Origin: Gaiellasilicea sp033857955
Lineage (GTDB): Bacteria > Actinomycetota > Thermoleophilia > Gaiellales > Gaiellaceae
Direction of reading: 5' to 3'
DNA: 64,000 nucleotides
Assembly (NCBI GenBank): GCA_033857955.1
Contig: JAWVCW010000002.1
Coordinates: 1-64,000 of the forward strand
A program made the position numbers and the translations under genes. The notes beneath the pieces are model-generated. The model searched no databases and had not been told where the DNA came from. It worked only from the letters and a program-made list of their open reading frames with translations. Each line of letters starts with the position of its first letter. Position 1 is the first letter of the stretch. This document shows positions 35,495-43,693 of the stretch, in pieces.

Positions 35495-36447
35495 ACGCGC
35501 GGGGTGTGATCGAGGGCTTCTACGGCCCGCCCTGGACGCACGCCGAGCGGCTCGACCTGATCGAGTTCTGCGGCCGCGAGGGCTTCAACACCTGGGTGCA
35601 CGCGCCGAAGGACGACCGGTTCCATCGCGAGCGCTGGCGCGACCCGTACCCGGATGAGGAAGTCGCGCTGTTCGCCGAGCTCGTCGACGCGGCGGAACGG
35701 AACGGTGTCGACTTCGCCTACGCGATCTCTCCCGGGCTGGACATTTGCTACTCGCAGGAGGCGGAGCTCGAGGCGCTCGTCGAGAAGTGCGGGCAGTTGC
35801 GCTCGATCGGCGTTCGCTCCTTCCAGCTCCTGTACGACGACGTCGAGCAGGAGCTGAACTGCGGGGCGGACGACGAGCGGTACGGCCACGAGGCGCGGCC
35901 CAGTGCCGCCGCCCAGGCCGACCTCAGCAACCGTTTCCTGCGCGCACTCCCGCAGGACGGGCCGCTCGTCGTCTGCCCCCGCGGGTATGCCGGAACGGAG
36001 ACGACCGACTACCGGGAGGTCTTCGGACGCTTGCTCGATCCGGAGATCGTCGTCTACTGGACGGGCCCCGAGATCGTCTCGACCTCGATCACGAGAGCAG
36101 ACGTGGACGCCGCGACGGAAGGCTTCGGCCACGAGCTGCTGCTCTGGGACAACTATCCGGTCAACGACTTCGCGCCGGACAAGCTCTTTCTCGGGCCGCT
36201 GCGGGGCCGCGAGCCGGGACTCGGCGTGGCCGGGCTGATCGCGAACGGGATGCTGCAGGCCGTCCCTTCGAAGCTGCCGCTCGCGACGGTGGCGGACTAC
36301 CTGCGCGACCCGGACGGCTACGACCCGACACGCTCGTTCGAGCGAGCGCTGCGCGAGTACGGCGAGGAGGTCGCAGCGGCCGTGCGTGCGCTCGGCCCGG
36401 GTGTGGACGTCGAAGACGCACTCGCGCAGCTGGAGCTCTCCGCATGA
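35491..36447 (+). CDS. GH84 beta-N-acetylglucosaminidase, minimal catalytic domain
   Basis: A 318-residue cytoplasmic protein consisting of the GH84 (O-GlcNAcase/NAGidase) barrel alone. The defining motifs are GVIEGFYGPPWT at the N-terminus, the catalytic Asp pair in LLYDDVEQE (about 116-117, substrate-assisted mechanism) and LLWDNYPVND. Most GH84 proteins are far longer and exported, with extra N- and C-terminal domains; this one has neither. It would remove beta-linked GlcNAc, for instance from a chitobiose core after mannose removal. GTG 35491 and its stop both lie in 4-base overlaps with neighbours. Confidence 0.92.
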   Translation: MNARGVIEGFYGPPWTHAERLDLIEFCGREGFNTWVHAPKDDRFHRERWRDPYPDEEVALFAELVDAAERNGVDFAYAISPGLDICYSQEAELEALVEKCGQLRSIGVRSFQLLYDDVEQELNCGADDERYGHEARPSAAAQADLSNRFLRALPQDGPLVVCPRGYAGTETTDYREVFGRLLDPEIVVYWTGPEIVSTSITRADVDAATEGFGHELLLWDNYPVNDFAPDKLFLGPLRGREPGLGVAGLIANGMLQAVPSKLPLATVADYLRDPDGYDPTRSFERALREYGEEVAAAVRALGPGVDVEDALAQLELSA

Positions 36448-37865
36448 CCGACGTCGTCGTCCACGGGGCAACGGGCGCCGGCGTGATGGCCGCCGTGGCC
36501 GCCCGCCGTGCCGGCGCGGACACCGTCCTCGTCGAGCGCGGCCGCCACGTCGGAGGCATGGTCTCCGGCGGCCTCTCCTGGACGGACGTCGGCGAGCCCG
36601 GCGTGATCGGAGGGCTGGCGCGGCGCTTCTACGAGCTCGTGGCCGACCACTACGGTGTCCCGCTCTGGGGCGTGAAGGGCCCGGAGCCCCACGTCGCGGA
36701 GTCGCTGCTGACCGGGATGCTCGACGGCGTCGACGTCCGGCTCGGGGAGTCCGAGCTGCCGGACGCAGCCGTCTACGTCGATGCGAGCTACGAGGGCGAC
36801 CTGCTGCCGCGCTTCGGCGTGCCGTACGCCGTCGGGCGCGAGCCGCGCGAGCTCTACGACGAGACCTGGGCGGGCCGGCAGCCCGCGTACCGGCCGGGCA
36901 AGCACAACTTCTCGGTGCTGCTCGACCCGTTCGACGGCGACGAACTCCTGCCGCATGTCCGCGAGCCCGAGCTCGACGAGCGCGGCTGGCCGTCGGAACG
37001 CCTCGGCGAGGGCGACGGCGGCCTGCAAGCGTACGGCTATCGCGTCTGCCTGACCGACCGCGAGGAAGCCGCGCGCCCGTTCGAGCCGCCGGCCGGCTAC
37101 GACGAGGGCGAGTTCGAGCTGCTCGGCCGCTACCTCGACGTGACCGGTGACACGACGCCGCTCGGGCTCGTCCGTGACCTGCTCCCGAACGGGAAGTGCG
37201 ACGTCAACTCGATCGGCCCCTTTTCGCTCAACGTCCTGGACGGTTCGAACCGGAACTACCCCGACGGCGACGAGGAGGATCGCGAGGGGGTCCGCGAGCA
37301 CCACGGCCGTTACACCCAGGGCTTCCTCTTCTACCTCTCGGAACGTGGCTTGCTTCCTGGCTGGGGCTTCGCAGCCGACGAGTTCGAGGGCGGTCTGCCC
37401 CACCAGCTCTACGTCCGCGACGGCCGCCGCATGCTCGGAGCGCATGTGCTCCGCGAGCAGGACCTCGTTGAGCCGGCTCCGCAGGATGACGTCGTCGCGC
37501 TCGGCTCCTACAACATCGACATCCGCGAGATCGAGCGGACGTGGCGCTACCTCCCGGAGTACACGCGGACCGGGGCCGTGTTCAACGAGGGCTACCTCTC
37601 GGTCGCCGTGCCGCCGTACCCGATCCCGTTCCGTTCGGTGACGCCACGGCGCGAGGACGCCGAGAACCTGCTCGTCCCGCTCTGCCTCTCGGCGTCCCAC
37701 GTTGCGTTCGGCTCCGTGCGGATGGAGCCGACGCTCATGCTGCTCGGGCAGGCGGCCGGTACCGCTGCGGCGCAGGCGGCCCGCCGGGAGGTCGCCGTTC
37801 AGGACATCGATGTCGCAGCGCTCCAAGAGGCGCTCCGACAAGAGGGGCAGGTGCTCGCGCTGTGA
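36444..37865 (+). CDS. FAD-dependent oxidoreductase (FAD_oxidored type)
   Basis: A 473-residue flavoprotein. The N-terminal dinucleotide fold is slightly altered (HGATGAGVMAAVAARRAG followed by VLVERGRHVGGM). YVDASYEGDLL and the C-terminal GSVRMEPTLMLLGQAAGTAAA are typical of the FAD_oxidored (PF12831-like) family found in many sugar-utilisation loci. The reaction is generally unknown; oxidation of a sugar hydroxyl or a bound amino sugar is possible. It lacks a signal peptide. Both ends overlap neighbours (ATGA, GTGA). Confidence 0.85.
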   Translation: MTDVVVHGATGAGVMAAVAARRAGADTVLVERGRHVGGMVSGGLSWTDVGEPGVIGGLARRFYELVADHYGVPLWGVKGPEPHVAESLLTGMLDGVDVRLGESELPDAAVYVDASYEGDLLPRFGVPYAVGREPRELYDETWAGRQPAYRPGKHNFSVLLDPFDGDELLPHVREPELDERGWPSERLGEGDGGLQAYGYRVCLTDREEAARPFEPPAGYDEGEFELLGRYLDVTGDTTPLGLVRDLLPNGKCDVNSIGPFSLNVLDGSNRNYPDGDEEDREGVREHHGRYTQGFLFYLSERGLLPGWGFAADEFEGGLPHQLYVRDGRRMLGAHVLREQDLVEPAPQDDVVALGSYNIDIREIERTWRYLPEYTRTGAVFNEGYLSVAVPPYPIPFRSVTPRREDAENLLVPLCLSASHVAFGSVRMEPTLMLLGQAAGTAAAQAARREVAVQDIDVAALQEALRQEGQVLAL

Positions 37866-38644
37866 GCTCGATCGCGTTCATGACAGCCAACTACGTCGCC
37901 CGGGAGACCGGCTGGGCCATGCACGGCTGGGGCCACGGCGACCGGGAGACGAACGAGGCGTTCCGCCCGCTCGAGACGTTCGGCGAGCGCTTCGACGCGC
38001 TGTTGGCCGACGTCCGCGGGCTCGGGTTCGAGGCCATCGACCTCTGGGGCGCCCATCTCAATCCGGCCTGGGCGACGGCCGAGCACGCGGAGCTCGCCCG
38101 CGAGGCGCTGGCGCGTCACCGGCTGCGCGTCTGCACCTACGCGACCTGGGTGGACGCCGAGACGGTCGAGCGGGCCTGCGAGATCGCACTCCAGGTCGGC
38201 ACGACGGTGCTTGGCGCGGGCACGTCGGCGTCGCCGGCGGAGGTCGTGCCTGTGCTGCGCGACCATGGCGTCCGGCTCGCGATCGAGAACCATCCCGAGC
38301 AGACTCCCGCCGAGCTGCTCGCGAAGATCGAGCGCGACAACGGCACGCTCTGCGCGACAGTCGACACCGGCTGGTGGGCGACGCAGGGCTACGACCCGGC
38401 GCGGGCGATCGAGGAGCTCGGCGCGTACGTCCAGCACGTCCACCTGAAGGACGTGAAGGCCGTCGGCGAGCCGCACGAGACCTGCCGCTGGGGCGAGGGG
38501 GTCGTCGACGCGGAGAGCTGTGTTCGCGCGCTGCAGCGCATCGGCTACGAGGGCGCGATCGCGGTCGAGCACGAGCCCGAGGACCACGATCCGAGCGAGG
38601 AGTGCCGCGCCATGCTCGCCGAGCTGAGGGAGTGGCTCGCGTGA
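37862..38644 (+). CDS. Sugar phosphate isomerase/epimerase-like TIM barrel protein
   Basis: A 260-residue member of the AP endonuclease 2/xylose isomerase superfamily. Metal-binding acidic residues and His are spread over the usual strands: IDLWGAHLNP, LAIENHPEQTP (Glu, His), CATVDTGWWATQG (Asp), QHVHLKDVKA (His), and a late Glu in AIAVEHEPEDHD. It may act as a 3-keto-sugar isomerase, inosose dehydratase-like enzyme or epimerase. The combination with the flavoprotein upstream and the Gfo/Idh oxidoreductase downstream is often seen in keto-sugar pathways. Confidence 0.88.
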   Translation: MSSIAFMTANYVARETGWAMHGWGHGDRETNEAFRPLETFGERFDALLADVRGLGFEAIDLWGAHLNPAWATAEHAELAREALARHRLRVCTYATWVDAETVERACEIALQVGTTVLGAGTSASPAEVVPVLRDHGVRLAIENHPEQTPAELLAKIERDNGTLCATVDTGWWATQGYDPARAIEELGAYVQHVHLKDVKAVGEPHETCRWGEGVVDAESCVRALQRIGYEGAIAVEHEPEDHDPSEECRAMLAELREWLA

Positions 38645-39696
38645 GGACCGCGCTCGTCGGCGCCGGCAACATCGCCGGGCGCTACGCGATCCGGGTCCTC
38701 GCGTCCGACGGGCTCGAGCTCGCGGGAGCGACCGACGTCGTGCCGGGCCGGGCGGATGCCTTTGCGGCGGAGTACGGCGGCGTTGCGTATCCGACTCTGG
38801 ATGCGCTGCTTGCCGACGATGCGGTCGACCTCGTCGTCAACCTGACCGCGCCGCAGTCGCACACGGCGGTGACGGCCGCGGCGCTCGAGGCCGGCAAGCA
38901 CGTCCACAGCGAGAAGCCGCTCGCGCTCCGGCATCCGGACGCGGAACGGCTCGTCGAGCTCGCGCAGGCCCGCGGCGTCCGACTGAGCGCCTCGCCGGCC
39001 ACACTGCTGGGCGAGGCTCAGCAGACCCTCTGGAAGCTCGTTCGCGAAGGTGCGATCGGCCGGGTCCGGGCGGTGTACGCCGAGGCGAACTGGGACCGGA
39101 TCGAGGACTGGCACCCCGATCCGCGGGAGCTCTACGCGGTCGGTCCGATGGTCGACGTCGGGGTGTATCCGATCACGATCCTGACCGCGATGTTCGGGTC
39201 GGCGCGACGAGTGCAGGCGTTCGCCACCACGCTCGAGCCCGACCGGAAGCTGCTCGACGGCACCGCGTTCCAGCCGGGTGCACCGGACTTCATCGTCGCG
39301 CTCCTCGAGCTCGAGGACGGCGTGCTCGCGCGCGTGACCGCCAGTTTCTACGTCGGCACGGGCCAGCAGCGCGGGCTCGAGCTGCAGGGCGACACCGGCT
39401 CGCTCTGGATGCCGGCGTGGGGCGAGGCGGACTCCCGCGTCCAGCTGCAGCGGCGGAAGGGCGAGTACGAGCCGGTCGAGCTCGTCCGCGAGCCGTTCCC
39501 GGGAATCGACTGGAGCCGACCGCTCGTCGATCTCGCGGCGGCGGTCGAGGAGGGGAGGCCGCACCGCGCGAGCGCGGAGCACGCCGCGCACGTGGTCGAG
39601 ATCCTGAACGCCGTCGAGCAGGCCTCCGCAGAGGGCGGTTCCGTCGAGGTGCGCTCGAGCTTCGACCGGCCCGAGCCGATGGAGTGGGCGCGCTGA
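38641..39696 (+). CDS. Gfo/Idh/MocA-family NAD(P)-dependent oxidoreductase
   Basis: A 351-residue sugar dehydrogenase. The N-terminal Rossmann fold starts with VGAGNIAGRYA. The catalytic Lys is in HSEKPLALR, about residue 97. The C-terminal alpha/beta domain has the VDVGVYPITIL segment with the usual conserved Asp. Substrates in the family include inositol, glucose, 1,5-anhydrofructose and N-acetyl amino sugars; some relatives are NAD-dependent glycosidases (GH4/GH109-like chemistry). Context suggests a sugar from the imported glycan. It overlaps its neighbours by 4 and 13 bases. Confidence 0.92.
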   Translation: MRTALVGAGNIAGRYAIRVLASDGLELAGATDVVPGRADAFAAEYGGVAYPTLDALLADDAVDLVVNLTAPQSHTAVTAAALEAGKHVHSEKPLALRHPDAERLVELAQARGVRLSASPATLLGEAQQTLWKLVREGAIGRVRAVYAEANWDRIEDWHPDPRELYAVGPMVDVGVYPITILTAMFGSARRVQAFATTLEPDRKLLDGTAFQPGAPDFIVALLELEDGVLARVTASFYVGTGQQRGLELQGDTGSLWMPAWGEADSRVQLQRRKGEYEPVELVREPFPGIDWSRPLVDLAAAVEEGRPHRASAEHAAHVVEILNAVEQASAEGGSVEVRSSFDRPEPMEWAR

Positions 39697-40583
39697 GCGG
39701 CTCCGAGCTCCGCTGGGACGCGCTCGCCGGCGAATGGGTCGCCGTCTCGGGGGCGCGTCAGACGCGGCCGAACCTGCCCAGGGACGACTGTCCGTTCTGC
39801 GTCGGCGGCCTCGAAGCGCCGAAACCGTATGTCGTCAAGGCGTTCCCGAACCGCTGGCCGATGTTCTCGCCGGGCGATCCGGTCGAGCTCGATGGGTCGC
39901 GAGTGCCGGGCCGCGGCGCGGCAGAGGTCGTCCTCTACTCGCCGGAGCACGACGCCTCGCTCGCCTCGCTCGGCGCGGAGGGGATTCGCCGCGTGATCGA
40001 CGTGTGGGCCGAGCGCACCGAGGCCCTGCTCGCCCGGTCGGAGATCGAGTACGTGCTCGTCTTCGAGAACCGCGGCGCCGAGGCGGGGGCGACGATTCCG
40101 CACCCGCACGGCCAGATCTACGCGTTTCCGCTCGTACCGCCCGTGCCGGCGCGCGAGGCCGCAGCGGCGCGCGACGGTTGCCCGCTCTGCCGCCAGGTCG
40201 CCGAGGAGAGGGCGGGCCGCAGCCGCGTCGTTCACGAGGGCAGCGGCTGGCTCGCGTACGTGCCGTTCGCGTCGCCGTGGCCATATGGTCTCCTCGTGGT
40301 GCCCGAGAAGCACGTGCCCGGCCTGCCGGAGCTCGACGACGTCGCGCGCGACGGTCTCGCTGCGGCGCTCGCCGACGTCCTCGGCCGCTACGACCGGCTC
40401 TTCTCGCGCCCGTTCCCGTACATGCTCTGGGTGCACCACGGCGATCACCTGCACGTCCACCTCGCACCGCCGCTCCGGAGCGGCGAGACGATGCGGTACG
40501 TGGCGGCCGGTGAGGTGGGGAGCGGCTTGATGACCAACCCGGTCGAGCCCGAGGCTGCAGCGGAGGCGCTCCGTGGTGCCTGA
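39684..40583 (+). CDS. galT: Galactose-1-phosphate uridylyltransferase
   Basis: A 299-residue HIT-superfamily nucleotidyltransferase. The active-site triad HPHGQ (His-x-His-x-Gln) follows GAEAGATIP and lies in IPHPHGQIYAF. Two CxxC pairs (CPFC and CPLC) can bind zinc, and HVHLAPP provides the second domain HxH-type motif. The length is a little under classical GalT (about 340). With GalK directly downstream it would convert galactose 1-phosphate and UDP-glucose into UDP-galactose and glucose 1-phosphate. GTG 39684 is the best start; it lies inside the end of the oxidoreductase gene. Confidence 0.9.
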   Translation: MGALSGSELRWDALAGEWVAVSGARQTRPNLPRDDCPFCVGGLEAPKPYVVKAFPNRWPMFSPGDPVELDGSRVPGRGAAEVVLYSPEHDASLASLGAEGIRRVIDVWAERTEALLARSEIEYVLVFENRGAEAGATIPHPHGQIYAFPLVPPVPAREAAAARDGCPLCRQVAEERAGRSRVVHEGSGWLAYVPFASPWPYGLLVVPEKHVPGLPELDDVARDGLAAALADVLGRYDRLFSRPFPYMLWVHHGDHLHVHLAPPLRSGETMRYVAAGEVGSGLMTNPVEPEAAAEALRGA

Positions 40584-41643
40584 GCGGACCTATCGCGCCC
40601 CGGGCCGCGTCAACCTGATCGGCGATCACACCGACTACAACGAGGGGTTCGTCCTGCCGCTCGCAGTCGACCTCGACTGCGTCGTCAGAGCCCAGCCGCG
40701 CGACGACGGACGTGTCGTGCTGCGCTCGGGCGACCGTGGCGGCGAAGTCGACATCGCCGCGGACGGCAGCACCGACTCGACCACCGTCGAGCCGCCCTGG
40801 GGACGCTACGCCGCCGGCGTCGTGAGGACGCTCGCCGAGCGCGGCCGCGAGGCGGCCGGCATCGAGGCGACGATCAGCTCGACGATCCCGCTCGGCGCCG
40901 GGCTCTCGTCGAGTGCAGCGCTCGAGGTGGCGGTCGGGCTCGCTCTTTGCGACGCCGCCGCCTACTCGCTGCCGACACTCGAGCTCGCGCGGGCGTGCCA
41001 GGAGGCGGAGATGGTCGCCACCGGCGTGCCCTGCGGGATCATGGACCAGCTAACCTCGCTCGCCGGCAGCCGCGACCGGGCACTCCTGATCGACTGTCGG
41101 ACCTTCGAGATCGAGCCGATCCCGCTGCCGCCCCGGCTCGCCGTGCTCGTGATTCACACCGGCATGCCCCGACAGCTCGTCGACAGCGCGTACGCCGAGC
41201 GGCGGCGTGCCTGCGAGGCCGCCGCCGCCCGCCTGGGCGTGCCGGCGCTCCGCGACGCGACGCCAGAGCAGGTCGCCGACGAGCCCCGTGCCCGCCACGT
41301 CGTCTCGGAGAACGCCCGCGTGCTGGCTGCCGCCGAGGCGCTCGCCTCGGGCGACCTCGCGGCGCTGGGGCAGCTGCTTGCGGAGAGCCACGCGAGCCTG
41401 CGCGACGATTTCGAGGTCTCGACGCCCGAGCTCGACGTGCTCGTCGAGAAGCTCGTCGAGGCCGGTGCACTCGGTGCGCGGCTCACCGGCGCGGGTTTCG
41501 GCGGCTGCGTCGTCGGCCTCGCGAGCCGCGACGACGCCGCCGCGGTCGTCGAGACGGCGGCGGGCCGGTACTGGGCCGAGACGGGACACAAGCCGCATGC
41601 GTTCGTCTGCCGCGCGGTGAACGGGGCCGGGAGGGTCGAGTGA
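40573..41643 (+). CDS. galK: Galactokinase
   Basis: A 356-residue GHMP kinase. The galactokinase signature GRVNLIGDHTDYNEGF is at residues 11-26, the ATP-binding loop is PLGAGLSSSAALEVA, and the C-terminal motif is RLTGAGFGGCVV. Asp in CGIMDQLTS is the catalytic base. It phosphorylates galactose at C1 as the first step of the Leloir pathway. It overlaps galT by 11 bp. GTG 40573 and 40576 are equivalent start choices. No galE is in the window. Confidence 0.95.
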   Translation: MVPERTYRAPGRVNLIGDHTDYNEGFVLPLAVDLDCVVRAQPRDDGRVVLRSGDRGGEVDIAADGSTDSTTVEPPWGRYAAGVVRTLAERGREAAGIEATISSTIPLGAGLSSSAALEVAVGLALCDAAAYSLPTLELARACQEAEMVATGVPCGIMDQLTSLAGSRDRALLIDCRTFEIEPIPLPPRLAVLVIHTGMPRQLVDSAYAERRRACEAAAARLGVPALRDATPEQVADEPRARHVVSENARVLAAAEALASGDLAALGQLLAESHASLRDDFEVSTPELDVLVEKLVEAGALGARLTGAGFGGCVVGLASRDDAAAVVETAAGRYWAETGHKPHAFVCRAVNGAGRVE

Positions 41644-42119
41644 TCACGCGCGAAGAGCTGCGCGAGGCTCAGCGCTACGCGGTGGCGCAGCTCGAGGCGG
41701 CCGGAATCGCGCTCACCGAAGCCGAGCGCGCGTCGATCGAGGTCGCCGACTTCGGCCTGTCCCGCCTGCGCAAGATCGGCCTGCTCGTGCTCGTCTACGT
41801 GAACACCGACCGCTATTGCGCGAAGGAGCTCGTCCTCTATCCAGGGCAGACGTGTCCGGAGCACCGCCATCCGCCCTTCGAGGGCACGCCCGGGAAGGAG
41901 GAGACGTTTCGCTGCCGCACGGGGCTCGTGCAGCTCCGGGTCGCGGGCGAGGAGATCGTCCTTCGGCCCGGCGAGCAGCACACGATTCCGCCGGACACCC
42001 TCCACTCATTCGAGGCAGGGCCTGACGGCGCGGTCGTGACCGAGTTCTCGAGCGCGAGCCGCGACGACCTCGATGTCTTCACCGACCCGGCAGTGGAGCG
42101 GCAGACGATCGTCGCCTGA
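41640..42119 (+). CDS. D-lyxose ketol-isomerase-like cupin (possible mannose isomerase)
   Basis: A 159-residue cupin protein. The metal-binding cluster EHRHPPFEGTPGKEETF supplies two His and a Glu, and HSFEAG gives the third His, the arrangement seen in D-lyxose isomerases. These enzymes also convert D-mannose to D-fructose, because lyxose and mannose share configuration at C2 and C3. In a mannosidase-rich operon, mannose isomerisation is the more useful role. It is the last gene of the plus arm (GTGA overlap with galK) and overlaps the convergent DUF218 gene by 41 bp. Confidence 0.87.
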   Translation: MITREELREAQRYAVAQLEAAGIALTEAERASIEVADFGLSRLRKIGLLVLVYVNTDRYCAKELVLYPGQTCPEHRHPPFEGTPGKEETFRCRTGLVQLRVAGEEIVLRPGEQHTIPPDTLHSFEAGPDGAVVTEFSSASRDDLDVFTDPAVERQTIVA

Positions 42120-42576
42120 CCGCCCGCAGCTGGAGCGGTAGTAGGAGGAGGCACACCGCCTCGCGGCCGAGCAGCAGGTGCCGGCGGGAGCGGACGGGGG
42201 AGACGAGCTCGATCTTCACGTCCGGGCCGAGCGCCGCGCGAAGCAGCAGCCGCGCGCGCAGCCGGTGCCACGACGAGGTGACGACCACGACCTCGTCGGC
42301 TCCGAGCTCCTGGGCGGCCGCGGCGACGGCGCGGGCATTGCCGACGGTGGTGCGGGCGTCGACGTCGGCGAGCAGCGGCACGCGGGGGCCGCGCCAGGCG
42401 GCCCGCATCAGCACGGCCTCGCCCTCGCGCCCGGGGCGCCGCGCCCAGCCGCTCAGCAGGACGGCGTCGGCCCCCTCGGCGACGCGCTCCCCGGCCTCGA
42501 GCCGCGCCGCGCAGACGGGATGCAGGCTCTCGTGCCGCCAGCCCGAGTAGCCGAGCACCGCGACGAGCCTAGGCAC
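42079..42576 (-). CDS. DUF218/YdcF-SanA-type protein
   Basis: A 165-residue protein with the fold and motifs of the DUF218 (YdcF/SanA/ElyC) family: VAVLGYSGWR at the N-terminus, ADAVLLSGWA, a DARTTVGNARA stretch and the typical SSWHRLRARLLLR. Family members are often envelope-associated and linked to cell-wall polymer metabolism. This one has no N-terminal membrane anchor; the Leu-rich stretch near residue 140 may be membrane-associated. It overlaps the GT2 gene by 8 bp and runs into the lyxose isomerase gene from the other side. Confidence 0.75.
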   Translation of the reverse strand: MPRLVAVLGYSGWRHESLHPVCAARLEAGERVAEGADAVLLSGWARRPGREGEAVLMRAAWRGPRVPLLADVDARTTVGNARAVAAAAQELGADEVVVVTSSWHRLRARLLLRAALGPDVKIELVSPVRSRRHLLLGREAVCLLLLPLQLRAVRRRSSAAPLPGR

Positions 42577-43291
42577 GATTCCGGCCCCAGAGCCGCTTCG
42601 CTCCGAGCAGCGTCCCGATCACGGTCACGACGAGCAGGAACGCCTTCATTCCCTGGAGCTTCGACTCGCCGCCGGCGCGGACACGCATGTCGACGGCGAC
42701 CTCCTGCACGCGCAGGCCCTCGTCGTGGAGCCGGAGGAGGGCCTGGACCTCCGGCGCCCCGGTCGTATAGGGCCTCGCGAGCGCCGGCAGCGCCTTTGCG
42801 GAGACCGCGTAGAGACCGCTCGTCGCGTCGTTGAACGGGCGCCCGAGGACGACGCGCATCGACCGCCGGAGCAGTCCTGTGCCGAGCTTGCGAATCCCTT
42901 CGGGCTCATAGCGGTACGGCTCGTAGCCCTCGGCGCTGACGAAGCGCGAACCGACGGCGACGTCGGTGGCGCCCGAGCGGACGAGCTCCAGCAGGCGGCG
43001 CAGCTCCGTGACGGGATGCTGGCCGTCGGCGTCGACGCGGCCGCAGAAGGCGTAGCCGTGCTCGAGCGCCCAGGCATAGCCAGCCGCGATGCCGGCCTGG
43101 AGGCCGCGGTTCTCGCCGAACGACAGCACGTCGGCGCCGCGCTCTCGCGCAACGCCCGCGGTCCGGTCTGTCGAGCCGTCGTCGACGACGAGGACGTCGG
43201 CGTCCGGGAGCTCCCGGCGGAGCTCGTCGAGCACCGCCGCGAGGTTGCCTTCTTCGTTCCAGGCCGGGATGAACACGAGCGTGTCGCTCAC
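42569..43291 (-). CDS. Family 2 glycosyltransferase (dolichol-phosphate mannosyltransferase-like)
   Basis: A 240-residue GT-A glycosyltransferase. IPAWNEEGNLAAVL, the nucleotide-binding VVDDGSTDRT and the catalytic DADGQHP (DXD-like) are typical of GT2 enzymes that transfer a sugar from a nucleotide donor to a polyprenyl phosphate or similar acceptor. GSRF and a single C-terminal hydrophobic stretch (FLLVVTVIGTLLG) support membrane association. GTG 43291 gives the conserved N-terminus; the longer open frame is antisense to the thioesterase gene. It pairs with the DUF218 gene in a small envelope-related operon. Confidence 0.9.
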   Translation of the reverse strand: MSDTLVFIPAWNEEGNLAAVLDELRRELPDADVLVVDDGSTDRTAGVARERGADVLSFGENRGLQAGIAAGYAWALEHGYAFCGRVDADGQHPVTELRRLLELVRSGATDVAVGSRFVSAEGYEPYRYEPEGIRKLGTGLLRRSMRVVLGRPFNDATSGLYAVSAKALPALARPYTTGAPEVQALLRLHDEGLRVQEVAVDMRVRAGGESKLQGMKAFLLVVTVIGTLLGAKRLWGRNRA

Positions 43292-43324
43292 CCGGCGAGC
43301 GTAGCCGCCGTGGTACAAGGAAGC

Positions 43325-43693
43325 GTGGCGCCCTCCTCTCACATTCACCGCGATCGCGTCCGCTTCCGAGACTGCGACTCGATGGGGCACGTCAACAACG
43401 CGGTCTTCTCGACCTACCTCGAGGAGTCCCGGATCGGCCTTCTCGGCGGCCTGAACGAGTTCATCCTCGCCCGGGTCGAGATCGACTTCCGTTCTGAGCT
43501 CCGCATGGGCGAGGAGGTCGAGGTGCGGTCACACTGCTCTCGAGTCGGGACGAAGAGCTTCGACCTCGAGCACGTGCTCGCGGCCGGCGACCGCGTCGTC
43601 GCAGAGGCGAAGAGCGTCCTCGTCTCGTACGACTACGACCGTGGTGAGAGTGTTCCCGTGCCGGATGGCTTGAGACAGCGGCTCTCGGGCTAG
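43325..43693 (+). CDS. Acyl-CoA thioesterase (4HBT/YbgC-like hotdog protein)
   Basis: A 122-residue single-hotdog protein. RVRFRDCDSMGHVNN carries the conserved Asp and the HVNNA motif of the 4-hydroxybenzoyl-CoA thioesterase/FadM/YbgC group. It would hydrolyse an acyl-CoA or aryl-CoA; chain length cannot be told. GTG 43325 follows AAGGAA. It is divergent from the GT2 gene (33 bp between starts) and its stop overlaps the small minus-strand gene by four bases. Confidence 0.88.
   Translation: MAPSSHIHRDRVRFRDCDSMGHVNNAVFSTYLEESRIGLLGGLNEFILARVEIDFRSELRMGEEVEVRSHCSRVGTKSFDLEHVLAAGDRVVAEAKSVLVSYDYDRGESVPVPDGLRQRLSG

Noticed and set aside
36318..37841. Minus-strand 507-residue open frame
   Set aside because: Antisense to the FAD oxidoreductase, which has clear motifs and coupled neighbours.
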